In this document: piece after piece, positions 23,124 through 35,022 of the stretch
How the letters are laid out: each line of letters starts with the position of its first letter
How positions within the stretch are numbered: position 1 is the first letter of the stretch
Assembly: GCF_030272615.1 (NCBI RefSeq)
Contig: NC_081409.1
Coordinates: 655,562,468-655,626,467, forward strand
Length of the DNA: 64,000 nucleotides
DNA from: Cryptomeria japonica
Taxonomy: Eukaryota; Streptophyta; Pinopsida; Cupressales; Cupressaceae
Direction of reading: 5' to 3'
Notes under the pieces: model-generated
The model's input: the letters and a program-made list of their open reading frames with translations, nothing else
Databases searched by the model: none
What the model was told of the DNA's origin: nothing
Position numbers and translations under genes: made by a program

Positions 23124-23579
23124 TGTGAGATTTTACCAAGATCAAGGACTCAATGAAAAATACAATAGAGAGACAGATGATAGAAATAAACTATATTCTA
23201 TCAAGATGAAAATATTGATCAACTGGATCATCAAGTGTTACATATAATGAATATGAGTCTTCTTATATAGGCAAGGCTATATGGATATGTGAGCACACAA
23301 AGATGGCATGTGGCTCAATAAGAAACAAGGGTAGGTAGGAAATAGGTGTGGGTAGGTAGGAGAAACAATATAATATTCCACATGAGGTGGATCACCCACT
23401 GAATGTGGAATGTAACAACAAGATAAGTCCACAAAAGGTGGAAATTCTCCTACACACACTATCCCAATGTGGCACAAACACCCAAGTGTCTCATACCCAA
23501 ACTACTATGAAATGAATTTTCTAAGTAAACTTAAGTAAGGTGTAATAATATCCAATATGAATTATTATTTACACCAACA
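23124..23579 (-). repeat. 5' LTR of element G
   Basis: Right-hand LTR, the 5' one for this minus-strand element. On the minus strand a TATATAA motif lies at 23263-23269. Compared with the other LTR it has a short tandem duplication of the GGGTAGGTAGGA region near 23330. Confidence 0.85.
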
Positions 23580-23945
23580 CTCAGAATTCTACACAGGATT
23601 TGTTCTTTTTGAATTTAATTTTGATGCAAAATAATTCGTGCAAATCATATATTTAAAAATTAGGGTTTTGCAATGTTTTGATCATATCTCACAAATTGCT
23701 TGGAATTTTTATAGGAATTTTTTTTAAAGGTTGGGAATGGTATCAGGAGTTTCTAGTAAAACATTCATATTTTTTGGATCAAGTTTGAATTTTCTATGAA
23801 TTTGTTATGATTTTTCATAAAAAAAAATAATTGTTGAAGTAAATTAGTGAATTTTTTGGATTTTCTTACATTTCTCAAAATGTCTTGAAATTTTACATGT
23901 GGTCTATTTTTTATGATTCAAAAGAACTCATGGAAAATCATATCT
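23580..23945 (+). repeat. Leader tandem repeat of B, second part
   Basis: Continues the AT-rich leader repeat after G. The interrupted unit resumes at CTCAGAATTCTACA and a third unit runs to about 23945 with TCTCACAAATTGCTTGGAAT and the same downstream words. Confidence 0.7.
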
Positions 23946-24139
23946 TTGAATTTTTCAAAAAAATATCTTGTCGAAGGCCCCTATTTCATAAAGTCATTTG
24001 GGATTTCTAAAAATTTACCTAACTTGGGTGCTTGCAAGAGGGGTATTATTTCAAAATTACTAACAATTTTGACCTTTGGCAAAGATTTGATTTTGAAAGT
24101 GTTTTCTTTTCCTTCTTTAGTCTAGCAAAACACTTCAAT

Positions 24140-24760
24140 TGGTGCTTTAAAATGAACAAGTATCTTTTGTGTCTTGAGCAATAGGCTCATTTTGTGTTTC
24201 CTTTTAGAGGGTTTGCCTCCTGAGTGGCCCATAAGGCCAAGTGAGAGGGAAATACCCAAGTGGTAACAAGATAAAGCCAAGCTCTTCCAATGCACTATAA
24301 ATAAATGTGTTTGTGATGAAAGTTGCAAGCAATGGGTGTTGATTAGTTCATACTGATGACATGTCTCCCCATAAACCCTATAGAGTGCAACCTCTATAAG
24401 TTGGGAGCCTTCCTTAATGGATTTTACGTTGCTGCATGTATGGTCACTCAAAAAGAGGCCCTTACTAGACACATTTTGTGTTAGAAGTCAAAAACCTTCT
24501 AGTTGTTGGCACAGGAGGTCGGACCTCTAAAGCGGCTCACATTCTTACGGTTCTTAGTAGAGATACAAAGTTAGCCATGAGGATTTTTCATGGGGACTGG
24601 TGCTTGGCTACCCCAGAGAAGTGAGTTTCATGGAGGGGAGCTAATGGGTTCAAGCACCTAAGTATCTATTTTGAATTGTGTAGCTCAGGGTAACCCCCCA
24701 CGTGAGATTTAACAACTATTGTCCCAGCCAGCTCTAGGATTTCTGCTTGCATGATCAAAA
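24140..24760 (+). other. Conserved leader block of the A/B family, copy in B
   Basis: Matches A's 3640-4240 in inverse orientation, including GGAGGTCGGACCTCT, GGTTCTTAGTAGAGATACA, CTCCCCATAAACCCT and AACAACTATTGTC. Short ORFs here are not conserved with A, so the constraint is not protein coding. Confidence 0.65.
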
Positions 24761-25518
24761 CAGCCAAACATTTTCAAACAAAACAAAGAAACATTGTGTA
24801 TATTGAGTTTCCAAGTTTACACAAATACATTTCACATAACATTTCACATTTGGAAATATTTTTTATCCTTTGGACAAAAACACCTTCACGGATTGGGTCT
24901 TCACTATTTTGTTATCTTTTCTTGTCACTAAAAGTCAAAACATTGATATTTGGTCATATTCAACAACTTCACAGTTGGACAGAATTACAAAACATTTTCA
25001 AAATCACTTGTGGGTATACTTAAATTGTGTCTATGTTTAGAACTACGAAATTGCAAAAGATTTGTCAAGAGAAAAAGGACTTGAGTTTTCAAATTCAATG
25101 AGCTTCTAAGGTTGCTTCCTATAGGGATTCATTTTCAGTCAACCTATCTTGCTCATACATATTCAATCATTTTCCTTCATTTACATTTCCCTCATCCAAA
25201 TTTTCCAAATTTGAGTCAAAAGGTTACTTTTCTTGTTCTCATCAAACTTTGCAAACCTACTACAACACAACACTAGGTGAGTCCAACATCAAGATCCATC
25301 ATCTTAGGGTCTCATTTAGTCTTCTTGAGTCAAGGTCAACTTACCTCATCAAGAGATCCATCATCTCTTTTGAAGCCACACCTTACTCTCCTACTTTTGT
25401 CTTGCACTCTTGGACATTGCAAGTTTACCCTAGATTCATCTACAATTCATGCACCTCCTGGTCTTCCATAGTCTTTTCATTTTCATACTACCTTTCATTT
25501 TGATCAATACTTTAGTCC

Positions 25519-27720
25519 ATGGTTGAAACCCATTCACAAAGATCTAGAAGGGAAGCCAAAGAAGCTTTAAGGTCTTTAAACATGAGTACCTATGAGTTTG
25601 ATGAAGACGAATTCTACAATCTATTTGAAAACTGCAATAATATACCAGACAATGACAACAATGACAATGATAATGGAAATGATAATGATAATAATAATGC
25701 ATCTGTGGATTCTACATAAGTTGAGGAAACTATCATTGATCCCCATTTTAATAAATTGGTTCAAGAAATCATGAAGAGGGATAGACAATATTTCCTACAA
25801 GTCATGGCACAAAGTGGGACAAGACTAATTCGTGATTTGATATGTCACAAATTTTGGAGGATGATACAAACCAAATAAATCAAGTTAGTAAAAGATAAAG
25901 GAGGCCCAATAGTGGTGGTAAGAAAGAGCATCTCATGCTTGAGTCACCTTCATCCCTTTTTCAAAAACCTGATAGTCCAAACACATACACTCATTCTCAT
26001 TCTAGTTATGATAGAACCTCTCATGAACAACCCCACAATCATCCTTTCCCATGGAGAAGAACTACCACCACACATGCTCATGATGATACCCAAGATTATA
26101 CCAATGCATACAATTACACTCAAGTGAATATTTAAAATTATGACATGAGGAGACCCCGTGTCAAATTTGATGGAAATATCCAAGATCATTTTTATGACAC
26201 CTCTTATCCCCATGGTCATGTCATGTATCGACCTAGACCTAGTTCTCCTTACTATAATACCATACCAAGTGGTCCATATCCAAGCTATAAGTATGTCCCT
26301 CCTCCATACGAACACATCTATGATCAATACCATCCATATATGCATTATATCCCTCCTCCTCCACCCGATGGCTCAAGAATGGGACTAGCTCAAAGAGAAA
26401 AGACACCACCCAAAAAGGACTTGCAATAGTAGATAAAGGACTTACAAAAGAAAATGGTGAATATGAATACACCAAATCAACAATATACAATGAAAGATAT
26501 ATGTCCTTACCCATTTGATAGAATAATTCCAATGGCTCCATTCCCTCCACATTTTGTGACACCAAAATTTGATAAGTACAAAGGCAAAGAGGATCATAAG
26601 GCCCACATAAGATAGTTTTTAACAACTTACATTGAGGTGGAAATAGAAGAAACATACTTGATGAGATTGTTTCCACAAAGATTAGGCAAACAAGAAATGG
26701 AATGGTTCTCCCAACTTCCACCTAGAATTAAGTTATGGGGTGATCTAGCATAGGCTTTCATACAACATCTCATACAATATTGAAACAAATGTGTCAGTAG
26801 CTAACTTATACAATACTAAGCAGAAACATGAGGAATGCTTCTCTTCATTTTTACAACAATGGAGAGGTCTTGCTAGTCGATGCTCTTGTGATATACCATA
26901 AAAAAGTGGTAGCAATGTTCACTCAAACCATCAACAAGGATATCAAATATGAGCTAAGAAAAGATTTTTTGTCTACCTTCAAAGATGTCATTGAGAAAGG
27001 AATGGTGATAGAAAAAGTCCTTATTGAACAAGGTATCATCAAGATATTCAAATAAAATAAAGAGGAATCAAATGGGAAAGAAAACCCTCACTTTTGGAAC
27101 AAGAATAAGAATACAATCAATGATGAGGTAGTAGACGCAAATATTGTGAAACCTAAGATAGCTTTCCCTCGTGCAACTTCTTCTAACTCAAACAATCAAG
27201 TGAACAATCAAAGGCAATCAAAACCTCAAAGAAAATACAACTGCATTCAAGAATTTAGTGGAAAACAAGCTCATATCACTACCAGATAATCCACAATATG
27301 AGCCAAAGGTAAAACCAAATTGGTTGAATGATGATGAATATTGTGAATATCACAAGAGTAAAGGGCATTTAACTAGATAGAGATTGAAGAATAGCATCCA
27401 GGGTCTCATTGACAGAGGTGACATAGAGGTGGATGGTCATACCTCCAATGAAGAGCATGCGATGTTAAAGGAGCCATTTCCTAAACATGAAAAGGGAAAA
27501 GCCAAAACTGATAATCAAGATAATTATACTAAGATGCCCTATGATTTTGATTTCACTATTAATCATATTTGAATGGAAAATCATGTTTCTACTATCATTA
27601 TAAAGGACAAAACTCCTAAAGGTCCTACCCAAAGAAGTAAAGTTATTTTGAAAAGCATTGGACCATCTTCCTCATCTTCTAAAAATGAAACCTCTAAATT
27701 TAATGTCACAACCCATTAAG
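25519..27720 (+). pseudogene. Ty3/gypsy gag of element B
   Basis: Starts MVETHSQRSRREAKEA, followed by an Asp/Asn-rich stretch encoded by a GATAAT-like microsatellite (about 25660-25700). The His/Pro-rich middle (26145-26429) and a capsid-like segment (about 26620-27050, with MEWFSQLPP) follow, and then a linker containing CEYHKSKGH (the knuckle is damaged). Several frame changes and stops separate these pieces. It is colinear with A's gag. Confidence 0.8.
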
Positions 27721-27731
27721 TTAAAGTCACC

Positions 27732-28216
27732 TTGCAAGGTGTTCCATCCAAGCCCACAGCCTCTTCATCCACAAAGAACGAGTATGACCTTGTAGATCAG
27801 TTAGGGAAGACACCCGCCCTCATTTCCATCCTTGAGCTTTTACGTATATCCCCCGCACATAAGGCCATTCTTGATAAAACTTTGAGAGAGACTTACATAC
27901 CCACTGATCTGAACATGGACCAGTTTCAAGCCATTGTGGGATACCTTTCCATTCCACATACCCTCACATTCATAAAAGCTAATGATACATCTATAACCTA
28001 GCCTCATAATGCACCTCTACATATTGAAGCCTTTATCTATAAAAAAACAAATAAAAGGAGTCTTGATAGATGGAGGATCGAGTCTGAACATTTGTACATT
28101 GAGCACTATTAAGCAATTGGGATATTCTGAAAAGGCTGTGAATTCTACACATACTATTATCATTAAAGCATATGATGATGAAGAGCGCTCATCCAAAGGC
28201 ACAATCACCTTACCTT
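27732..28216 (+). pseudogene. Aspartic protease of B, part before solo LTR L
   Basis: Spacer with DQLGKTPALISILELLRISP and MDQFQAIVGYLSIPH, then VLIDGGSSLNICTLSTIKQLGY-like retropepsin core with D-G-G, then the AHTIIIKAYDDEERSSKG-type segment. Cut at 28216 by L. Colinear with the protease of A at 40-342. Confidence 0.75.
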
Positions 28217-29382
28217 TGTTGGTATTATGGATGACTTTGCCATGTGTTGCATTGGTTTTAACATTGATGTCAACACTTGTCTTCTTGGGAGATCTACATT
28301 GTTGTTTGGCACTATGGTATTCTGGTTATACTATTCACCAGCAAATATATTATGTATTCACCTGGAGGTTGTATTGTTCCACCGGAAGACAAATTATGTA
28401 TTCATAGGCAAGTTATATTGTTCCATCGGTAGATAGGTTATGTGTTCACCGACAGGTTATATTGTTCACCAGCAGTGATGATGACTTGTTGTCATTTCGA
28501 GATCATTTATTTATGTTGAAGACATTGATTGGAAGCTTGGTTTTGGTGTTTTGTTTATTGGTCTAATCGGGTTCACAGATTTGGCTTTACCGGTAGATAG
28601 GTCTAGGTTATGGACTGGTACACATTTCATGTTCAGATCAGCATTGCACTTCATGGAGATTGTTTATTGATTGGCTATTGTATTGAGTCGACATGTTATG
28701 TCTTATTTGTAATTGATTTTCATTGTAATAGCTTTAGTGAGTCAACCTATGCATTTGGTCTTAGGTTTTGTATAAATGTAAGATCATATTGATGATCGAG
28801 TATGTACATGGATATAGAAATGGTATGAGCAAATATTGAAGAGAAATATTAATAGATTCTTGTGTGAATCAAGCAGACATCATTTGAAGGTTGAAGGGAA
28901 GGTTATGAAGATGTTCAGAGCTTAAACCGCTATTGAATCCAACATTGCAGATGCTATTTTGTGTAGTACATTATCATTGGATTTAGCCATCCAATTGTGT
29001 AGTCAGTGTGACTTCTATTTGTGTTTGAGCAGTGAGCTCTAGGCAGTTGGCCTTTCTGCATGTGCAGACCCCATTTGTATATACATATTATCTGTAGTAG
29101 TATCATCTGATTGTGGGTAAGGTTTCCAAGCATGGTTTTTCCCTCACTAGGTTTCCATGTCAAAATATTTGTGTTATGTGTTGTGGATGTTGTTTCTCTT
29201 TCTATTTTACACATTAAGTTAAACCGGTACTATTATATATGCTAATCTGTTTTACCCGCACTTAAGTTTAGTTTACCGGCATTAAGTTTTAATTGAATAA
29301 CTTGCATTTGGATTATAATTTTATGTAACTGGTTCACAATTGATTCACCCCCCCCTCTTAGATGTCCTTCTGGCTCCTAACA
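28217..29382 (+). mobile_element. Element L: solo copia LTR inserted in B's protease
   Basis: A 1166-base LTR from TGTTGGTATTATGG to GGCTCCTAACA. Flanks are ACCTT (28212-28216) and ACCTC (29383-29387). The uninterrupted sequence in element A reads ACCTTACCTCTAAG at the equivalent place, so the duplication was ACCTC with one later C-to-T change. The LTR shows TATAAAT (28771-28777) and the CATGGTTTTTCCC module, and resembles C's LTR in layout. No internal domain is present. Confidence 0.85.
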
Positions 29383-29640
29383 ACCTCTCAGAGTTAGGTC
29401 AGTTATGATGGATGTGGTATATCAAGTCCTTGATGTAGAACTCACATACAATATACTCTTGGGATGCCCATAGATTCATGAAATGGGAGTTGTCCCTTCT
29501 ACATATCATCAATGTATCAAGTTTCCACATAATGGAGTTGAAGTGATCGTTAATGGTGATCCAAATCTATTCATATATTGCAATAACCCGAGACCTAGAT
29601 TATAAATAACAATCCCAGTCAATCGAGAAGCAACTCCATC
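29383..29640 (+). pseudogene. Aspartic protease of B, part after solo LTR L
   Basis: Resumes the protease: VVYQVLDVELTYNILLGCPWIHEMG and VPSTYHQCIKFPHNG, which are the second half of a gypsy retropepsin (ILLG-x-PW-I). A stop lies near 29604, after which a non-conserved spacer starts. Confidence 0.75.
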
Positions 29641-29721
29641 ATCTGCATATGTGGATCTAGAATCCTTGAAATCTTCTACATCAAAGAAAGCAGAGCTAAA
29701 AGAAAATTCAAGGTTAAAGAC

Positions 29722-30771
29722 ATGGGATATGGTGAGTATATCTTTTATGTTGATCAACTCCCACTATCTCTTAAGACATTTAGTCGGCAAGAACAACCTA
29801 CAAATAATTTTCAATATCAAGGAATTGGGTGTGAACCACCTAGTGTTGTGGCTGCTAAATTTGAATGTAAATCTCCTCTAGCGATGCAAGTAGCTCTTGA
29901 TATCAATAGTCCTAAGAGTAGTTCCAGTGAAGAATCTATTGAGCATATCACTAGCCCTCTTGAGAACTCACATAGCTTTACCATTTCAACCACTCCTTCC
30001 ATTTTTATTCCTCTCCTAGACTTGGATCAACAAGAATTAGAAAAGCCCTTACTAATTGAGGATCAAAAATCAAGCTTTGAAAAGAAAAATCTAAAAGTCA
30101 AAAATAAAGAAAAGGCCTTTAGTCCAAATCAAAATCAAAAGCTATTGGACTCTACAAAAACAAAAGTCAAGGATAAAAATCCTATGAATAAAAAAGAACA
30201 AGAGTTGATCTCCCCTAATATTAAAATAATTGGGGGCAAAAGTTCTACAATTTTAAGTCAAACAACATACTTGTTGATCCTAAGTCTCCATCATGTCATG
30301 ATACTTTCACTTCTTTTTGTAATCATAAGCCTTCATCACTCATCCACTTGTTCCATACATCCTTTCCCTTCTAGTGATACATCATGGACCTTTAATGGAG
30401 ATTCCTTGAGGGACTTTGTTGTCAAGTATACCCAAACTTCTTTAGGTGACATGCATATGGGCATGTGTAGTCCACATGCTAGTAATTCTATCTCAGTTCC
30501 TTTATCAAGGAGGATAGTTACTCGAGCTACACATCATTCAATCAAGGAACAATGCAGTTGCAATCATAAGGTAAAGCCTCACACATCTGAGGTGGGTGAC
30601 TTAGTTCTCAAAGAAAATCCTAAGAATCAGCAAGATAGAGAGAGGAAGGGCAAGTTCGAACCAAATTGGCTTGGTCCTTATATCATCACAACAGTTTATG
30701 GATCAGGTGCATATCAGCTCTCAACACTAGATGGAGAACCTTTGGAAGATCCTATCAACATGCACCTTTGA
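29722..30771 (+). CDS. Fusion ORF: protease-downstream spacer joined to integrase C-terminus
   Basis: An unbroken 349-codon ORF, the longest open frame of B. Residues 1 to about 40 (YIFYVDQLPLS, GCEPPS) are the region that follows protease in this gypsy family. The middle is a Lys/Ser-rich low-complexity spacer (KKNLKVKNKEKAF and similar). The last about 60 residues are the integrase C-terminal beta domain: GDLVLKENPKN, KFEPNWLGPYIIT, GAYQLSTLDGE, INMHL. RT, RNase H and the catalytic core of integrase, normally between them, are deleted. Whether it is translated is unknown; the frame may be open by chance survival after a recent deletion. No ATG context evidence decides the start. Confidence 0.65.
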   Translation: MGYGEYIFYVDQLPLSLKTFSRQEQPTNNFQYQGIGCEPPSVVAAKFECKSPLAMQVALDINSPKSSSSEESIEHITSPLENSHSFTISTTPSIFIPLLDLDQQELEKPLLIEDQKSSFEKKNLKVKNKEKAFSPNQNQKLLDSTKTKVKDKNPMNKKEQELISPNIKIIGGKSSTILSQTTYLLILSLHHVMILSLLFVIISLHHSSTCSIHPFPSSDTSWTFNGDSLRDFVVKYTQTSLGDMHMGMCSPHASNSISVPLSRRIVTRATHHSIKEQCSCNHKVKPHTSEVGDLVLKENPKNQQDRERKGKFEPNWLGPYIITTVYGSGAYQLSTLDGEPLEDPINMHL

Positions 30772-30980
30772 AGGTTTTACACATAGCTCTTCAGAATATC
30801 CTAATATCAAAAATACAAAAAAAAAAGTCATAAAAATAAAAAAAATCGTTACTTGGTGAAAACCGGAAAACAAGCGCCTTATGACACAAAAAAAAAGTAA
30901 AGAGAAATAAATTCATCCAATGGTGAAAAACACTTCGATGGCACCCTGGGCAAGTACCATGGTGAAAATTGGGCTACCAG
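30772..30980 (+). other. Tail of B before insertion D
   Basis: A-rich noncoding text following the integrase end (RRFYT then stop). It ends at GGGCTACCAG, where D's LTR begins. Confidence 0.6.
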
Positions 30981-32428
30981 TGATGGTATGATTAAAGAAT
31001 AAGTATCTGGTAGAATACTAAGAGGGGGGGTGAATCAGTATATTGAAAAATTGATACAAAGTTCCCAAACTTCAACTCAGTCAAACAAAGAAAACATATC
31101 TCAGTCAAGATCAATATTCATAAGAATACTTGACATCAACTGGTTTAACTATTAAGACAACTTTAATAGTAAACAACTTCAATCTTATAAACATCAACAA
31201 TGCTTAATCATAACTCAGCATATTCATCTCTCAATGCTTCTACATAACATGCCATATCAAAAATTAACCACATCAACAAATAAGAGCACAACCACAAAAG
31301 CATTCACCACTTGACAAATTTTTATACGTGGAAAACCCAAATAGGTAAAAACCACGATGAGATGAGACTCACAAGGATAGCTATCTAAACTCTTCTGAAG
31401 TTCACCCTATTAGGAGCCAAGCCTATTAAATCTTTACAATAAGTCTTGTTAAGAACTAATTCCTATTTATGAATCACCTAGTTAAGGGATTTACAAATAT
31501 GCCTTGATGAAAAGTACAATACCCTATTAGTAGTAACCTTGCTGGAGGATTTAAGAATCCAAGCTAATGGACCACTTTGTTAGAGGATTTAATGAGTAAC
31601 CAAGCTTGTTAGAGCTTACCTAGTTAAGGGATTTGACTTCTGCTGTAATTGTTAGAAAATAACAAGTTGTCTTGATCTGTCTAAGTAGCACTACATTTGC
31701 ATGATCAGATCCTTCTATGCTTCAATCTACCTTCACTCAAAGTGTAGATACATTCACTGGTTAGGAAACTCCACACTCAACAGGTTTTCTACCTATCTTG
31801 CCAACAACCTTTACAACAACTTAATCGATCTTAAATAAAAATCAATTAGGTCAATAACATAGAAAAAACCTAATTCTCATCATCAAGATTACAAACAAGT
31901 TAGTACAATCTTGACCGTTAGAAATCATGACAATCTCTTCACATTTTTCAAGAAAATTCCAACCACTCCATGATCATCGCTTCATTGGACTTTGTAACTC
32001 ATCACATGTTGTGTATTAGATGCAATCCACTTTGCTCCTTCCCTAGACAAGAACAAATGTGCCAAAACAATTTGAACATATCCTCATTCAAATGATCACA
32101 CGTGTCTCCATCATTACCGCTTATTAGATAATAAACCATCAAACTTGATCGGTTAGTGTTTAATAGTTGATAGGGTTTACCGGTCACAATGCATAGAAAG
32201 GTTTAACCCTTTACACCTTTACACCTTTACACTGGTTCAACTTACAAACTTTACATACATGTTTACAACATATTCTACAAAGCTCTTATTACCGATTACT
32301 AGCCAATATCAAAAACAACAATATCAGCAATAACATGAATACGATTACCGATTCAATTGACATCAATGACAACATATCATTAATGCAATCTCTTATGCAA
32401 AATACCAAACAAACTCAAAATACCAACA
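30981..32428 (-). repeat. 3' LTR of element D
   Basis: 1448 bases. Starts (plus sense) TGATGGTATGATTAAAG, has the G-tract AGAGGGGGGGTGAATCAGTA, the ACGTGGAAAACCCAAATAGG module and repeated GTTAGAGGATTT and GTTAAGGGATTT words. Ends ATACCAACA next to the polypurine tract complement. Confidence 0.85.
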
Positions 32429-32442
32429 ATCTCCCCCTTTGG
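32429..32442 (-). other. Polypurine tract of D
   Basis: The plus strand reads ATCTCCCCCTTTGG, i.e. CCAAAGGGGGAGAT on the minus strand immediately upstream of the 3' LTR. Confidence 0.8.
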
Positions 32443-32809
32443 CATTGATGGCAATACAAATATCAACGCCTCTGATTGCTACTGAGATTGGTGAATAGGA
32501 ATTCTAGTTTACATTTATACCAAGTATTCACCTTGCTCTATCTGTCTTTGTTTGTCTTTAGCCTGCCGCTAGTTCACCTAATCAGACACATAATTCTTCT
32601 CCTCAATCACATAATTCTTCTCCCCCTTTGACAACAATGCCAAAGTGAAAGTAAAACATGTAATTCTGGTCTCACTATGATGTTGATGCTCCCCCTATGG
32701 AATACATCCACTTCTTCCTCAATCCATTGATAATTATGCAAGTAATTCAAGGACTAATGCAATCAGCATCATTCTCAACTAACTTCATGAAGAGGGATAA
32801 ACCCCAATT

Positions 32810-33001
32810 GACTTCTAAGATACTCAAAAGTTGTCTTAGGCAGAGCCTTGGTAAAGATATCTACAAGCTACTCCTTGGTAGAGACATGCTCCAAGATAAC
32901 ATCTTTACTTTGAACTTTTTCCCTCAAGAAGTGATATTTCAATTCAATGTGCTTAGTCCTTGCGTGCAAAACAAGATTTTTAGAAATGTTTATTGCACTT
33001 G
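32810..33001 (-). pseudogene. RNase H C-terminal end of D
   Basis: Translation contains SAINISKNLVLHARTKH, KYHFLREKV and EHVSTKE, the last part of copia RNase H, followed by a stop in place of Gln and the D-I-F-T-K terminus. It continues the segment at 40770-41103 once E is removed. The E target duplication ACTTG lies at 32997-33001. Confidence 0.8.
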
Positions 33002-34537
33002 TGATAGTTCTGATACTTAATATAAGTACAGATCCAATAGCCAACAAGATGAGAGGGGGGGGGGGGTGAATCATACAAACTTAATCATCCATAAAAACAT
33101 CAGATTCAACCTTGGTAACATATATATTAGTAATATAACCAGAACTATTAAACATGCAAAATCAAAAGCATATGAACAATATAAACCTCATAACACCATA
33201 TTTGACATGGAAACCCAAATAGGGAAAAACCACTATGGGATTTCGGACCCACTAAGAAATATACTCTTCTAGAGTATGCTCGGTTAAAAGCAAATCCTGT
33301 TAAAGATTACAAACACATAGCTAGATGTGACCCGGTTAAAGGATTTCCCTCAGATCTGTTAGGATCTTCACTTTGTTAGAAGTGACCTTGTTAAAGGATT
33401 TCAAACACTCAATCAGAATGTCACCTTGCTAGAGGGTTTACATGTAAGACTGTTAAGTCCACTCGGTTAAGAGATTTTCTATCACTTTGACAAAATAACA
33501 GTAATAAAAATCTATCTGCAACTTCAAATCTAAAATGCTAAAGCAGATTCCTATTTTTTCAATACAATCTAGACATAGAACTAATCTTGTCTATCTGTTG
33601 GGCTTCTATACTATGTTATTCTAACAGGTCTTCAAGATTCTGTGCTCGGTAATCACTATGTAGCATCCCTGTGCATACACTTGCCCGCATCCAATGTTTA
33701 TCAATAGTTTCCTATTTATAAACAATTAGGTAACTGCTTAATCTTCTTGATCACATTTCCCATGATCAATCATAGCCATCAGATCTTCGATCTTGTCTAG
33801 GTTCAATGCATCTTTCAATCTGAAAATTTTTTACTCTGCCTTGGAACTTGCATAATAGTCTTGGAACTTGTGCCAAGGTATTGCGGTTCAATCTGAGCTG
33901 TAGATCTTCATGCCGACTTTCCATTGCCTTAGATTCATTAACAAACTTCTTGCACGGCTCACCAATCATTTAATCCACTCTAGCTCATCAGCTTCCTTCA
34001 TTAAATACCATATGTAAACATTTAATGCATTCTATTATAGCTCGGTTACAACTCAGTAACAACACGGTGAATACTAAAATCCACTCAGTAGACATTCCAC
34101 CTTCATTAACCGATAGCGATAACCTTAGGGTTTATCGACTAGGTTCCTTAGGGTTTACCGACTAGGTTCTTTGCTGGATAACATAGTATAGTATTAACCT
34201 TTACAATTTACAACATATGTATGATGTTAAAACAATATAAAACATCATGATCTCATCATTGTCTGACTCGGTAGTAGTTTCCCATTGAATACCTTATTCA
34301 TCATATTCTTTCTTGTGTCTTTTACCGACATCTTTATAATCTTCATATCATACTTCTTAAGATATGGCAACATCATACTGAATTAGAAAATCAATTTCTT
34401 GACATCAATGACAAAATAATAATATCAAGATAGTAAAACATCTTTAATCAGTTATATCCATAATCATCAACAACCTTCTCAATATCCTTAAATATCAACA
34501 GTCTATCATTGTTTGTTATAATGCAATATTGCCAACA
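33002..34537 (-). repeat. 3' LTR of element E
   Basis: Starts (plus sense) TGATAGTTCTGATAC and ends TTGCCAACA. It carries a longer G-run (11-12 G near 33055) than its partner, the TGGAAACCCAAATAGGGAAA module, and a minus-strand TATAAATAGG at 33711-33720. Confidence 0.9.
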
Positions 34538-34553
34538 ATCTCCCCCTTTGGCA
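34538..34553 (-). other. Polypurine tract of E
   Basis: Plus strand ATCTCCCCCTTTGGCA next to the LTR end; on the minus strand it reads AAAGGGGGAGAT before TGTTGGC. The following stretch to 35022 is 3' noncoding with further CTCCCCCTTTG copies near 34772 and 34790. Confidence 0.8.
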
Positions 34554-35022
34554 TTGATGGAAAAACCAATTGATTTGACCTTAATAGATTCGGATTGTTG
34601 TGATTCTAAAATGCTAAAATGCTCTCCCCCATACATTAGACTTCTCCTCATTTCTTCAGTCTTCTTCCCAATCTATAGTCTGCTCAGTTTTCTCTTAGTT
34701 TTTTCCCCTGATATGTTTTCTCTCAATCTTCTCCCTCTTTGTAGGTCTTCACTTCTTTATAGTAGTCTTCTCCCCCTTTGTAGGTCTTCTCCCCCTTTGA
34801 CAACAATGCCAAAAAGAACTTAAAACATAATTTCTTTCTGTAAGAAGTGATTTCTTGTTGTTATGTATCAACTGAGTCTCGATTAGAGCATTTGTCTTCA
34901 ATTCTTGTTCCCTGTATTATTTCCTATACACTTTTAGAAAACATCCTAAAGTGTATAACTCAGCATCAACTCAGAAAAGATATTCAATAGAGTCATCAGA
35001 TTGATGCTTTCACCAAACTCGG

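Larger units (their letters stand above)
18705..23579 (-). mobile_element. Element G: non-autonomous copia element with gag and protease only
   Basis: A 4875-base complete element inserted in B's leader repeat. The target duplication is CTCAG on both sides (18700-18704 and 23580-23584). LTRs are 440 and 456 bases with TGTGAG...CCAACA ends in plus sense. A perfect TGGTATCAGAGCC primer site next to the right LTR sets the minus orientation. Gag and a protease/pre-integrase remnant are present; integrase, RT and RNase H are missing. LTRs differ at roughly 15-18 positions by eye plus a duplicated segment of about 20 bases in the right LTR. Confidence 0.85.
17254..30980 (+). mobile_element. Element B: internally deleted Ty3/gypsy retrotransposon
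   Basis: Plus-strand relative of A: LTR starting TGTAGACACC, primer site, long leader, gag, protease, then a jump to the last part of integrase. RT, RNase H and the integrase core are absent. Interrupted by G (18705-23579) and L (28217-29382), and cut by D at 30981; the part beyond D is probably 59845-61802. The 3' LTR was not found in the window. B could not encode its own replication and would have depended on relatives such as A. Confidence 0.8.
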
